From contig NZ_PGVH01000040.1 of assembly GCF_004168585.1 (NCBI RefSeq), forward strand, positions 1 through 64,000: DNA of 64,000 bases. Reading direction: 5' to 3'. The DNA comes from Shewanella sp. OPT22 (GTDB lineage Bacteria; Pseudomonadota; Gammaproteobacteria; Enterobacterales; Shewanellaceae). The notes under the pieces are model-generated. The model saw only the letters and a program-made list of their open reading frames with translations. It was not told the DNA's origin and ran no database searches. Below, in pieces: positions 6,727 to 14,703 of the stretch (positions are counted from its first letter, which is position 1; the number at the start of each line of letters is the position of its first letter). A program made the position numbers and the translations under genes.

Positions 6727-7949
6727 TCATACCTAAGTGCGTGTGCAGGTTCTACTTTAGAAGCTTTTAATGCTGGGTAAATAGTCGCAAGCAAGCTCAC
6801 AACAACAGTACCGATTGCAATATACAAAATTCTTTGCCATTCAAGTTCAACAGGCAGGCTCATACCTGGCCCAAGAATTGAGACGCCTAATATTTTGAGA
6901 ATTGGATTAAGATTGAGCGTTATAGCAACGCCAACGATCATGCCGCCAATCATACCGATTATGGTATTCAGCAAACCTTGAAACACAAATATGCCCATAA
7001 TGCTTTGGGTGGTCATGCCTTGAGTTTTTAACATAGCCACATCCGCCGTTTTGTCGACGACCATCATGACTAAAGCTGAAACGATATTGAACGCTGCAAC
7101 CAAAACAATAAGACTGAGCATGAGCGACATCATCTTATTTTCCATTTGAACAGCACCAAAAAATGTTCCGTAAATTTTACGCCAATCTTTTAGCTCAACT
7201 TTTTGCTCAGCAAAGAGTGACTTAATTTGTGACTCAACACTTGAGAACTCAAAAGCATCCTCAAGAAATACGCGTAAATCACTCACTTGACTTGGCGATT
7301 TCCTGACTAAACGTCTTGCGTCTTTGTAGTGGGTGTAAGCTATGGTTGCATCGACTTGTGAGCCTGTTTCAAACACACCAACAACAGTAAATTTTCTTTG
7401 GCTTGGCACTGGCCCAATGGGTGAATAGATTACACCATCACCACTGTATATCCTGATTTCCTGCCCCACTTTAACACCTAAGCGGCGAGCCAGCTCATTA
7501 CCGAGAATAACTTGATATTTACTTGGCTTTAAATCATCAAACGAACCAGGATAAATATGACCATCAATGGATGAAACTAAATGACCATCTTTAGGATTGA
7601 TACCATAAAGTTCCATAGCAGCAATGCCATTATTGGACTGCACCATAGCTTGGGTACTGACGCTTGGCGTGACACCAATGACACCTTTAATCTCTGAAAT
7701 CTGCTTTACTCGTTGTTGCCAGTCAGCAAGTGGTTGCTCACTTTGAACGGTCAATTGAGAGACAGCCCCTAACAGCTTTCCTTTTAATTGCCCTTCCAAT
7801 CCATTCATGACCGAAGTGACAATTATCAACGCCGCCACACCCAAAAAAATGCCAGAAACTGCAAAAAAGGTAATAAATGACGAGAAGCTATTGGCTTTTT
7901 TTGCCTTCCAATAGCGAAAACCAATAAGAAGAGAAACGTTTAAATTCAT
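6723..7949 (-). CDS. lolC: Lipoprotein-releasing ABC transporter permease LolC
   Basis: A 408-aa permease with the same plan as LolE: span near 25-50, periplasmic domain to about 265, three C-terminal spans. The IPSQR-like segment (PVPSQRKFTVVGVF), the MENKMMSLMLSLIVLVAAFN stretch and the ending ALRYE match LolC. In E. coli LolC binds LolA through a periplasmic hook. First gene of the operon; its promoter must lie in the 130 bases shared with the divergent PilZ-like gene. Confidence 0.93.
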   Translation of the reverse strand: MNLNVSLLIGFRYWKAKKANSFSSFITFFAVSGIFLGVAALIIVTSVMNGLEGQLKGKLLGAVSQLTVQSEQPLADWQQRVKQISEIKGVIGVTPSVSTQAMVQSNNGIAAMELYGINPKDGHLVSSIDGHIYPGSFDDLKPSKYQVILGNELARRLGVKVGQEIRIYSGDGVIYSPIGPVPSQRKFTVVGVFETGSQVDATIAYTHYKDARRLVRKSPSQVSDLRVFLEDAFEFSSVESQIKSLFAEQKVELKDWRKIYGTFFGAVQMENKMMSLMLSLIVLVAAFNIVSALVMMVVDKTADVAMLKTQGMTTQSIMGIFVFQGLLNTIIGMIGGMIVGVAITLNLNPILKILGVSILGPGMSLPVELEWQRILYIAIGTVVVSLLATIYPALKASKVEPAHALRYE

Positions 7950-8080
7950 AAAATGAGGTATTTACCTACTCAATTGCAGCCAAGCCTTAAATTAAGTACC
8001 TATTTAAGTCTTGTACTTGCTAAATCATAAAGATAGGCACGATAATAGAGACATTAAAAGTATAAATAAAGAGGCAAACT

Positions 8081-8647
8081 ATGATTGATGAGTCTTCTTC
8101 TTATTTTAGTGTGCCTCATAAATTTAAAGCATATCTAAAACCTTGGCCGACAAGCACTGAGTTACCAAGTTTAAATGAACTTCAAAACCTACAGTCTGTT
8201 GGCTTACAACTGCTCAGTGAAGTTAAAGCTGTTGAGTCTAGCTCGCTGATCCAACTTAGAGCTTTAGAGAATGATGCAAAAACTGTTGTTGATTATTTAA
8301 AGCTGCAATCTAAAAAAATCGACCTTATTCTGCAATACGTGCTTGAAGCTGAGCATCAAGAAGGTACAAGCTCTCTTGGTACAAAATTTGGCGGTGGTGG
8401 TATCGAGATCATTACTGACATTGAGCCTAACATTGATCAACACTTTGAAGTGACAATATTTATCCGAGATGAATTAGTCGCCGTGTTAGCCATTGCTACA
8501 GTAACTTCAGTCACGCAAACCGAAGATGAGCATTGGAAAGCGGAACTCAGTTTTAGCCGAATTTTAGAAGCCGATGTCGAAATACTTGTAAAGGCAAGTT
8601 TAGGGGTTCAGCAAAAGATGCTTAAAGCTCGTACCAAAAATCGTTAA
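8081..8647 (+). CDS. Divergent PilZ-domain-like protein
   Basis: A 188-aa soluble protein, transcribed away from lolC. An alpha-helical N-terminal half (to about residue 90) is followed by a strand-rich C-terminal half that looks like a PilZ barrel. I do not see the RxxxR and D/NxSxxG c-di-GMP-binding motifs, though SSLGTKFGGGG (near 97-107) sits where the second might be. A PilZ gene next to lolC is a conserved arrangement in vibrios (VC1885, PlzB-like, from memory), which also lacks the binding residues. Function unknown; c-di-GMP binding doubtful. The call rests on neighbourhood and fold impression. Confidence 0.6.
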   Translation: MIDESSSYFSVPHKFKAYLKPWPTSTELPSLNELQNLQSVGLQLLSEVKAVESSSLIQLRALENDAKTVVDYLKLQSKKIDLILQYVLEAEHQEGTSSLGTKFGGGGIEIITDIEPNIDQHFEVTIFIRDELVAVLAIATVTSVTQTEDEHWKAELSFSRILEADVEILVKASLGVQQKMLKARTKNR

Positions 8648-8670
8648 GCATCTAATTTTCAATCAGTTAC

Positions 8671-10086
8671 TCAGTACTCAGTTAACAGCTTAGACAAGCT
8701 CAATAACCCCTCTTCCATTTCTTGATTGAATGGAAGAGCAAAGGTTATTCTAAAAAAGTCATCGTACTCATTTCTGAACGTGAATATTTTCCCTGGTGCG
8801 ACAGCCACTTTTTTATCGATCGCTTTGTGCCATAAATCCTCACTTGAATGCCCTTCAGGAAGTTTTATCCATAAACAAGGCCCCCCTGAAACTTGAGATA
8901 TTGACAGTTTTGACTCACTCGAAAAATTCAATCGTTCAATACATTTTTGATGGTTAAGCCTCATCTCTTTTCGGATCTGATTCAAATGCTTTATGTACTT
9001 GCCACTTTCTAACAGCGAAATCAGCATACGTTGAAATAAAATAGTCGCTGGCTCAGAGGTTACTTGCTTTGCCAGTGATATGGATTCACTGCAACCAATA
9101 CAAACCATATATCCTAGGCTGAATGTCATGGATATAGTGTCAAAGTAATCGCCGACACTCACTATTTGAATATCGCTAAAGCCCTTATTTGTGGCCAATT
9201 CAGCAAGGCTCAGTGGTTTATTTCCAAAAAAGTGCAGCGGACTTCGGTCGTATTCAATGAGGATCACATTTCGCTTTTTGGCCCATGTCAGAAGCATTAA
9301 CTTTTCTTTATCAGAAAGTATTCTCCCTGTTGGATCATTAAAACTTGGGTTTACAAGAAAGCATTTAAAAGGCGTTTGAAGAAATGTCTTGTCTAATAAC
9401 TCAAGTTCCGCTTGATAATCCTGCTGCTGAGGGATCTCAATAACGTCTAGCTTTAAAGGGGCGAGGCCTGAGCGAAAGTAAAAACTCACTGGAGACTCAA
9501 TAGCAATTCGCTCTCCTCTTAAATCTAATCCTGTAATCGCTGTTTGAAGAGCTTGTATGCGACCGGATACAATCACAAGCTGCTTTGGTGTAATTATTCC
9601 AAAACGGTTAAACCAATATTTGCACAGTGCGACTTTTAATTCTGGCAGCCCTGTCACTGGATCTTCTTTATCCAGCTTAAAAATCTCAGCCGTTAAACAC
9701 CTTCTGGCTAAGCGTGTTAATTGTAAGCTTGAGTCAACCACGCTGCTTGGTGCTGTTGAAGATAATGGCAACAACGAGGGGTCATTCAGTGAATATTGAA
9801 CTTCTTGGTAAATATTTTTACCTAATGAAACTGAAACAGAGTGAGAACCATAGTTATACGTTTGTGAAGGACGAAATTGAGGTTGTTGAATAAAATAGCC
9901 ACGCTTAGGTTCAGCAATAACTTTGCCTTGTGTCTCTAATTCAGCATAGGCTTGCAAAACAGTAGAAATACTGACGTCATTTTCTGTAGCAAATTGCCTC
10001 ACTGATGGGAGCTTTTCAACCAGCACACCAGAGTCTATTTGCTTATTGAGCAATTCCCATAACTGTTTGTATTTATAGTCACCCAC
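8671..10086 (-). CDS. MocR/PdxR-type GntR regulator with a degenerate aminotransferase domain
   Basis: A 471-aa protein: winged helix-turn-helix of the GntR family at residues 1-68 (LPSVRQFATENDVSISTVLQAY), a linker, then a fold-type I aminotransferase-like domain from about 115 to 470. The family normally binds PLP through a Lys in a GSFSKTL-like motif before a conserved LGY. Here that block reads GDYFDTISMTFSLGY, so the Lys is replaced by Asp. The substrate loop is also changed (IEYDRSP for EDDYDSE). It is probably a DNA-binding regulator that no longer uses PLP. Divergent from the GNAT pair, with direct repeats between them. Confidence 0.82.
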   Translation of the reverse strand: MGDYKYKQLWELLNKQIDSGVLVEKLPSVRQFATENDVSISTVLQAYAELETQGKVIAEPKRGYFIQQPQFRPSQTYNYGSHSVSVSLGKNIYQEVQYSLNDPSLLPLSSTAPSSVVDSSLQLTRLARRCLTAEIFKLDKEDPVTGLPELKVALCKYWFNRFGIITPKQLVIVSGRIQALQTAITGLDLRGERIAIESPVSFYFRSGLAPLKLDVIEIPQQQDYQAELELLDKTFLQTPFKCFLVNPSFNDPTGRILSDKEKLMLLTWAKKRNVILIEYDRSPLHFFGNKPLSLAELATNKGFSDIQIVSVGDYFDTISMTFSLGYMVCIGCSESISLAKQVTSEPATILFQRMLISLLESGKYIKHLNQIRKEMRLNHQKCIERLNFSSESKLSISQVSGGPCLWIKLPEGHSSEDLWHKAIDKKVAVAPGKIFTFRNEYDDFFRITFALPFNQEMEEGLLSLSKLLTEY

Positions 10087-10087
10087 A

Positions 10088-10128
10088 ATCTGTACCGCCT
10101 AAATTAAACAAAAACTGTATCTGTACCG
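10088..10128. promoter_or_regulatory. Direct repeats between the MocR regulator and GNAT genes
   Basis: ATCTGTACCG occurs at 10088-10097 and again at 10119-10128, the same way round and 31 bases apart (about three helical turns). A weaker ACTGTAAG follows at 10140. MocR regulators are known to bind direct repeats, so this is a likely operator for the divergent pair. Confidence 0.5.
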
Positions 10129-10182
10129 TTAAAATAAATACTGTAAGATGAGCGCTAACAAGTCAATAACAAGGAAATAATA

Positions 10183-10716
10183 ATGACGAAACTCATAACG
10201 GAAACCCCTCGATTTATCATCAGAGAGTTTAATCTAAGTGATGCGGCTGATGTCCTTGCTTTTAATGGGAATAAACAAGTCATCCGATACACTGGCGACC
10301 CAGACACGGTAAGAACCATTGATGATGCCAATCAAATAATCACCGATTATTGGTTAAGAGGTTATCAAGAAAACGGTTATGCGCGTTGGGCAGTTGAAGA
10401 TAAAACAACAGGTAAAGTAATCGGATTTTGTGGTTTTAAATATGAAGATCATGAAACGGTTCAAGCCGATGATGTTGGTTATCGCTTTTTGCCTGAATAC
10501 TGGGGAAAAGGTGTCGCAACTGAAACTTTGAGAGCCTGCTTAGTTTATGCAAAACACCATTTAGATTTTGATGAAGTCATTGGTGATGTGATGGTCGAAA
10601 ACCCTGCGTCCAGTCGAGTGTTAGAAAAAGCAGGATTTGAATTTAAAAAACGAGTGAATTACGATGGTGAAACGCTAAACCGTTATATGTTAAAACTTTC
10701 ATCTTGGACTGAATAA
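10183..10716 (+). CDS. GNAT acetyltransferase, RimJ/RimL type
   Basis: A 177-aa protein of the acetyltransferase_3 group: TPRFIIREF start, DDVGYRFLPEYWGKGVATET (near 100-119) carrying the acetyl-CoA-binding GKGVA loop, and the ENPASSRVLEKAGFEF motif (near 142-157). Members acetylate protein N-termini, small amines or antibiotics; the substrate here is unknown. Preceded by AAGGAAATAATA as ribosome-binding region. Divergent from the MocR gene and 1 base from the next GNAT gene, so the two are likely one transcript under MocR control. Confidence 0.88.
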   Translation: MTKLITETPRFIIREFNLSDAADVLAFNGNKQVIRYTGDPDTVRTIDDANQIITDYWLRGYQENGYARWAVEDKTTGKVIGFCGFKYEDHETVQADDVGYRFLPEYWGKGVATETLRACLVYAKHHLDFDEVIGDVMVENPASSRVLEKAGFEFKKRVNYDGETLNRYMLKLSSWTE

Positions 10717-10717
10717 T

Positions 10718-11314
10718 ATGGATATTAACAAGTTTGGTGCCTTCCCTACACTCAACTCAGAAAGACTCACTTTTGCTGAGCAGACGCTTGATTTTAAACA
10801 GCAGGTCTATCAACTTCTTTCTGATGAAGACGTTACCAAGTACTACGATTTACATCTTAAAAGTGAAACGGAAGCTACTGAACTTATTAATACTGATAAA
10901 CAAAAGTTTTTAGAAGGTAAATCCATCCACTGGATTGTTGTTTCAAAAGTTGATGATCAGTTTATTGGTAGTTGTGGTATCAATCGTTACGATGAGCATA
11001 GCCGCTCAGCCGTTATTAGTTACGAACTGTGTAAAAACAGTTGGGGGTTGGGTTACGCTTCGGAAATCGTACAAACAATCACAGATTTTATTTTTTCTGA
11101 ACAACTTCCATTACCTGTAAATAAAATTGAAGCCTATGTAATGCAAGGCAACGTAGCCTCAGAAAAAGTGCTCAACAAAGTCGGCTTTCATAAAGATGGA
11201 ATTTTACGAGAACACGGCTTTTGGAAGGGACAATTCCATGACCTCAGCCTTTTTTCTCTTTTGAAATCAGAGCATCAAAAAAATAGGGATGACTTATGCA
11301 CAAAAGTCGCTTAG
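10718..11314 (+). CDS. Second GNAT acetyltransferase, RimJ/RimL type
   Basis: A 198-aa protein of the same broad family as its neighbour: SERLTF start, SYELCKNSWGLGYASEIV (near 102-119) as the CoA loop, and QGNVASEKVLNKVGFHKDG near 143-161. It is similar in plan but clearly diverged from 10183-10716, so it is not a recent duplicate. The ATG lies one base after the previous stop. Substrate unknown. A short repeat element follows at 11370. Confidence 0.85.
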   Translation: MDINKFGAFPTLNSERLTFAEQTLDFKQQVYQLLSDEDVTKYYDLHLKSETEATELINTDKQKFLEGKSIHWIVVSKVDDQFIGSCGINRYDEHSRSAVISYELCKNSWGLGYASEIVQTITDFIFSEQLPLPVNKIEAYVMQGNVASEKVLNKVGFHKDGILREHGFWKGQFHDLSLFSLLKSEHQKNRDDLCTKVA

Positions 11315-11369
11315 CCGCATTCATTTTGGATTCACAAGTTAATAAGTACCTATTCAAATGTAATCGAAT

Positions 11370-11479
11370 AGTTCTGGTTTGATAGTTGAGTGCAATACAA
11401 GGCGCAACGAAGGGCGCATAGCCACTCTATGTAACCTGAGCTGGAACGCAGTAGTGTGCTCAGATAGTGAATCAGAATG
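11370..11479. repeat. Short repeat element with imperfect terminal inverted repeats
   Basis: About 110 bases whose ends, GTTCTGGTTTGATAGTTGAG and the complement of CTCAGATAGTGAATCAGAAT, match at 13 of 20 positions. The centre (tgcaatacaaggcgcaacga) resembles dispersed repeats I have seen in marine gammaproteobacterial genomes. It runs into the start of the next gene. Confidence 0.45.
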
Positions 11480-11847
11480 TGTTATTTTCATTTGCATGGG
11501 TACTTAATATTGAGCAAGCAAACAAGTTCTGGGAGCAAGCGCTCGAGATGCCTTGTGTTCGCTCTGATGAAGATTGGAAAGATAAATATTCCAGTCTTGA
11601 AACACCAGTTTCTCAGCCAAATCTGTTAATTCAAAAAGTAGAACACCAAAGTCATATTCATCTTGATATCGAAACAGACAATATTGAGGCAGAAGTAAAC
11701 CGCTTGCTAAAACTCGGGGCAAGTGTTCATGAAAAAATGGAACGTTGGGTCGTTATGGAGGCGCCTACCGGTCACCGGTTTTGTGTTGTTCAACCACAAC
11801 GCAGTGACTTCGAGTTAGCAATTGATGTAAATGAGTGGAAGGATTAG
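11467..11847 (+). CDS. Glyoxalase/bleomycin-resistance (VOC) family protein
   Basis: A 126-aa single VOC domain: a first beta-alpha-beta unit with AFYEQAL-like ANKFWEQALEM (residues 17-27), HIHLDIET (near 60-67) holding a likely metal ligand, and EAPTGHRFCVVQP near the end. Reaction and substrate unknown. The frame begins at a GTG (11467) inside the preceding repeat with no good ribosome-binding site; a second GTG at 11479 is possible. The insertion of the repeat may have replaced the original start and promoter. Confidence 0.75.
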   Translation: MNQNVLFSFAWVLNIEQANKFWEQALEMPCVRSDEDWKDKYSSLETPVSQPNLLIQKVEHQSHIHLDIETDNIEAEVNRLLKLGASVHEKMERWVVMEAPTGHRFCVVQPQRSDFELAIDVNEWKD

Positions 11848-11962
11848 CTGATCATAACCTGACAAACACTATTAAATTCGTCTTACTCATTATAGTCATT
11901 AACTTAGCTACTTTATAATTAATTCATTCAATTTTGCGGTTAACAATCGACCGGATAAAAGT

Positions 11963-13342
11963 ATGCCAACAAAAAAGCTCACTGTATTCCCACTCATTTT
12001 TATCACAGCAGCTTTATTCATGACGCTCAGAAATATGCCTGCAATGGCAGAAACTGGGATGCAAATGTTTTTCTTCAATATCGTTACGGTGTTTGTATTT
12101 TTAATTCCAATAGCGCTTGTGTCTGCAGAACTTGCTACGGGATGGCCTGAAAATGGTGTTTTTCATTGGATAGAAGCCGCCTATGGGAAAAAGCTCGGAT
12201 TTATCGCAGTATGGTTACAGTGGATTCAAAGTATCTTCGGAATAACAAGCATTTTAGCCTACATTGGCGGTTCTCTCGCTTATGTATTTGCCCCAGAACT
12301 TGGTACCAATAAGTACTTTGTCACATTTGTCATTATAACCGTTTACTGGCTAGCCACCCTTCTAAACTTTAAAGGCACGGAGCGTTCAGGAAATATCTCA
12401 AGCATTGCGTTGATACTTGGCGTTATCATTCCAAGTATCCTACTGATTATCGGCGGAATTGTTTACATGATAAGAGGAGGGATTCCTCACCTTGATTACA
12501 GCCTCTCTTTAAGTACTGTCATGCCCTCTTTAGCTGATTCTCACAGTTTACTTCTGTTCTTAAGCTTTATCTTTGGATTTGTTGGTATTGAAGTATCCGC
12601 TAATCATGCAAAAGAGGTTGAAAACCCACAAAAAGACTTCCCTATTGCGCTTTTTTCAGCAGCCATTATTGGTTTTATTTTTACATTATTAGGTGGGCTC
12701 GCCATTGCACTGATTGTCCCTAAAGAGCAGATCAATGATATTAATGGCGCTTCTCAAGCATTTTCAATTTTATTCATTAAATTTGGAATACAAGGTTTTT
12801 TACCATTCATTGCATTTTTAATTGCTCTTGGTGCCGCAGGGCAAGTTAGCACTTGGATTGTAGGTCCAATCAAAGGGATATGGGCAGCCGGTAAAAGCGG
12901 AATGCTTCCGGAACAACTACTCAAAATGAATAAACACCAAGTGCCAACTCAATTGCTAATCACTCAAGCATGCTTAATCACTGCTATAGGGTTAATTTTT
13001 TTGTTTTTTGATAACGTCAATAATGTTTTTTTATTGCTTACATCAATTGCGGTGATTTTATATAGCATTATGTACCTAATTATGTTCATTGCTGCAATAA
13101 AACTCAGATACACTCACCCTTTAACACCTAGAGCATATAAAGTCCCGGGCGGCAATTTAGGAATGTGGATAATCAGCGGAATGGGCTCAGTCTGTGCGTT
13201 TGTTTGTATTTTTATTGGTTTTATTCCTCCACAACACCTCCCATTTTCAAACTTATTGTACCAAACTATCTTGTTCACACTTTGTGCACTCTCAATTTCT
13301 ATTGCGCTTTTGATTTTAAAGCGGCGTACAAAACTGCTTTAA
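11963..13342 (+). CDS. APC superfamily amino-acid permease/antiporter
   Basis: A 459-aa inner-membrane protein with 12 likely membrane spans. The start LTVFPLIFITAALFMTLRNM, the AELATGWPENGVFHWIEAAYGK motif in the first third and the IVGPIKGIWAAGK segment near residue 305 match the glutamate:GABA antiporter (GadC) branch of the family. Substrate not certain: glutamate, aspartate or another amino acid. No decarboxylase gene lies next to it, so an acid-resistance role is not supported here. No strong ribosome-binding site upstream of ATG 11963. Confidence 0.82.
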   Translation: MPTKKLTVFPLIFITAALFMTLRNMPAMAETGMQMFFFNIVTVFVFLIPIALVSAELATGWPENGVFHWIEAAYGKKLGFIAVWLQWIQSIFGITSILAYIGGSLAYVFAPELGTNKYFVTFVIITVYWLATLLNFKGTERSGNISSIALILGVIIPSILLIIGGIVYMIRGGIPHLDYSLSLSTVMPSLADSHSLLLFLSFIFGFVGIEVSANHAKEVENPQKDFPIALFSAAIIGFIFTLLGGLAIALIVPKEQINDINGASQAFSILFIKFGIQGFLPFIAFLIALGAAGQVSTWIVGPIKGIWAAGKSGMLPEQLLKMNKHQVPTQLLITQACLITAIGLIFLFFDNVNNVFLLLTSIAVILYSIMYLIMFIAAIKLRYTHPLTPRAYKVPGGNLGMWIISGMGSVCAFVCIFIGFIPPQHLPFSNLLYQTILFTLCALSISIALLILKRRTKLL

Positions 13343-13398
13343 AGCTTGTAAAAATACAGTTCACTGCTATATCTAATGAATAAGATATTGGATAGTCG

Positions 13399-14421
13399 AT
13401 GGTCAGCAGTATGAACCGAGAAGATGTAAAGGCGCTGAATATTACCCGCAGTAAAATTAAAAGTGCCGAGGATGAGTTAAAACAAAAGCACCCATTTCTT
13501 GCTTATCAATCAGCGATTTCTATACTAATTGCGGCCGGAGCAATCTTTTTAATTATTATTACAGCTACCTTTTATTTCTTTGATCAAATCCCTGCTATTG
13601 CTGCTGTTCTGTTAATCGCTTTTTTTACTTCTTTTTTGCATGAATTAGAGCATGACATTTTCCATCAACAATATTTTGTTAATTCAAAATCAGCTCGAAA
13701 CACACTGCTTGCAATATTGTGGCTGTTTAAACCAAATACCATTAATCCATGGATAAGAAAACGTATCCATTTGCACCACCATAAATACTCAGGAAAGAAA
13801 GAAGACATTGAAGAACGGATGATAGGTAACGGCTTATCTTATGGTGTGTTACGTTTTTTGATTATGGCTGAACCTATGTTCGCTCTTAGCCAGTTCAGAA
13901 AGGTAAATCGAGAATCAAAGGCGTTTAGACCAATGATTATGATGAGCTCACTATTTCCGATTCACACCATTTATACTGTGATATGGATATCTTGGTTTGC
14001 ATTCCATCTTGTGATGTTTATCGATAATACTTTCGGGTTAGATTACATGGTTGCAGATGTCATTGCTAACCACATTCAAACCATCAATTTTTTGATGGTG
14101 GTGTACATAGCACCAGCGATATGGAGGGTATTCTGCTTGCAGTTTATCTCTTCTACCCTGCACTATTATGGCGGAGTTGACTCCGTTTTAAAGCAGACTC
14201 AAATATTTGATCACTGGTCCACCTTTCCTTTACAACTTTTCTGCTGTTTTTTCGGTAAAACCCATGCTGTTCATCACGTGTATGTCAATCAGCCGTTTTA
14301 CCTGAGACATATGCTCGGAAGTAAATGTAAACAAATACTCGTTGAAGCTGGCACTCTAAATAATGATTTAGGGACGTTTAAACGAGAAAATCATTATCCT
14401 ATCGAACAAAACCTGAAGTAA
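13399..14421 (+). CDS. Membrane fatty acid desaturase/hydroxylase family protein
   Basis: A 340-aa integral membrane di-iron protein. The three histidine boxes are present: HELEHD (near 82-87), HLHHHK (near 125-130) and HAVHHV (near 293-298), between hydrophobic pairs near 40-80, 190-215 and 235-265. Such enzymes desaturate or hydroxylate acyl chains or carotenoids. The sequence does not let me choose a substrate. ATG 13399, or ATG 13411 four codons later, could be the start. A strong AT-rich terminator follows, so it ends its transcription unit, perhaps together with the permease 57 bases upstream. Confidence 0.82.
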   Translation: MVSSMNREDVKALNITRSKIKSAEDELKQKHPFLAYQSAISILIAAGAIFLIIITATFYFFDQIPAIAAVLLIAFFTSFLHELEHDIFHQQYFVNSKSARNTLLAILWLFKPNTINPWIRKRIHLHHHKYSGKKEDIEERMIGNGLSYGVLRFLIMAEPMFALSQFRKVNRESKAFRPMIMMSSLFPIHTIYTVIWISWFAFHLVMFIDNTFGLDYMVADVIANHIQTINFLMVVYIAPAIWRVFCLQFISSTLHYYGGVDSVLKQTQIFDHWSTFPLQLFCCFFGKTHAVHHVYVNQPFYLRHMLGSKCKQILVEAGTLNNDLGTFKRENHYPIEQNLK

Positions 14422-14460
14422 ATAATTAAAGAATTTTTCACAGATTAATTAACTCCCAAA

Positions 14461-14496
14461 TTAATAGGGTGTTAATTATAATTAACACCCTATTAA
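14461..14496. terminator. 16-bp perfect inverted repeat after the desaturase gene
   Basis: TTAATAGGGTGTTAAT and its exact complement flank a TATA loop. It sits 40 bases after the stop. AT-rich ends could act as the U-tract in either direction. The rest of 14497-14703 shows no gene or motif I can support. Confidence 0.6.
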
Positions 14497-14703
14497 ATCC
14501 AATAGTTCCTCAATTAACGTTCTGAATATGAGTATTACAAAAAAGTATATTAACAAACTGATTTACTTTAGATAAATAATTTCTCGATAAAGTAATCCTC
14601 AAAAACGACTGAGTAGTCGACGTTTTAGTTAAAACAAAATTAAGGTACCGTTTAACCACTTCAAGTAAATAATGAGATATTTTATTAGGCAAGTCATCCT
14701 AAA

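Noticed and set aside
8671-10086. Working PLP aminotransferase
   Set aside because: The PLP Lys motif is lost and a GntR helix-turn-helix is at the N-terminus, so it is a regulator.
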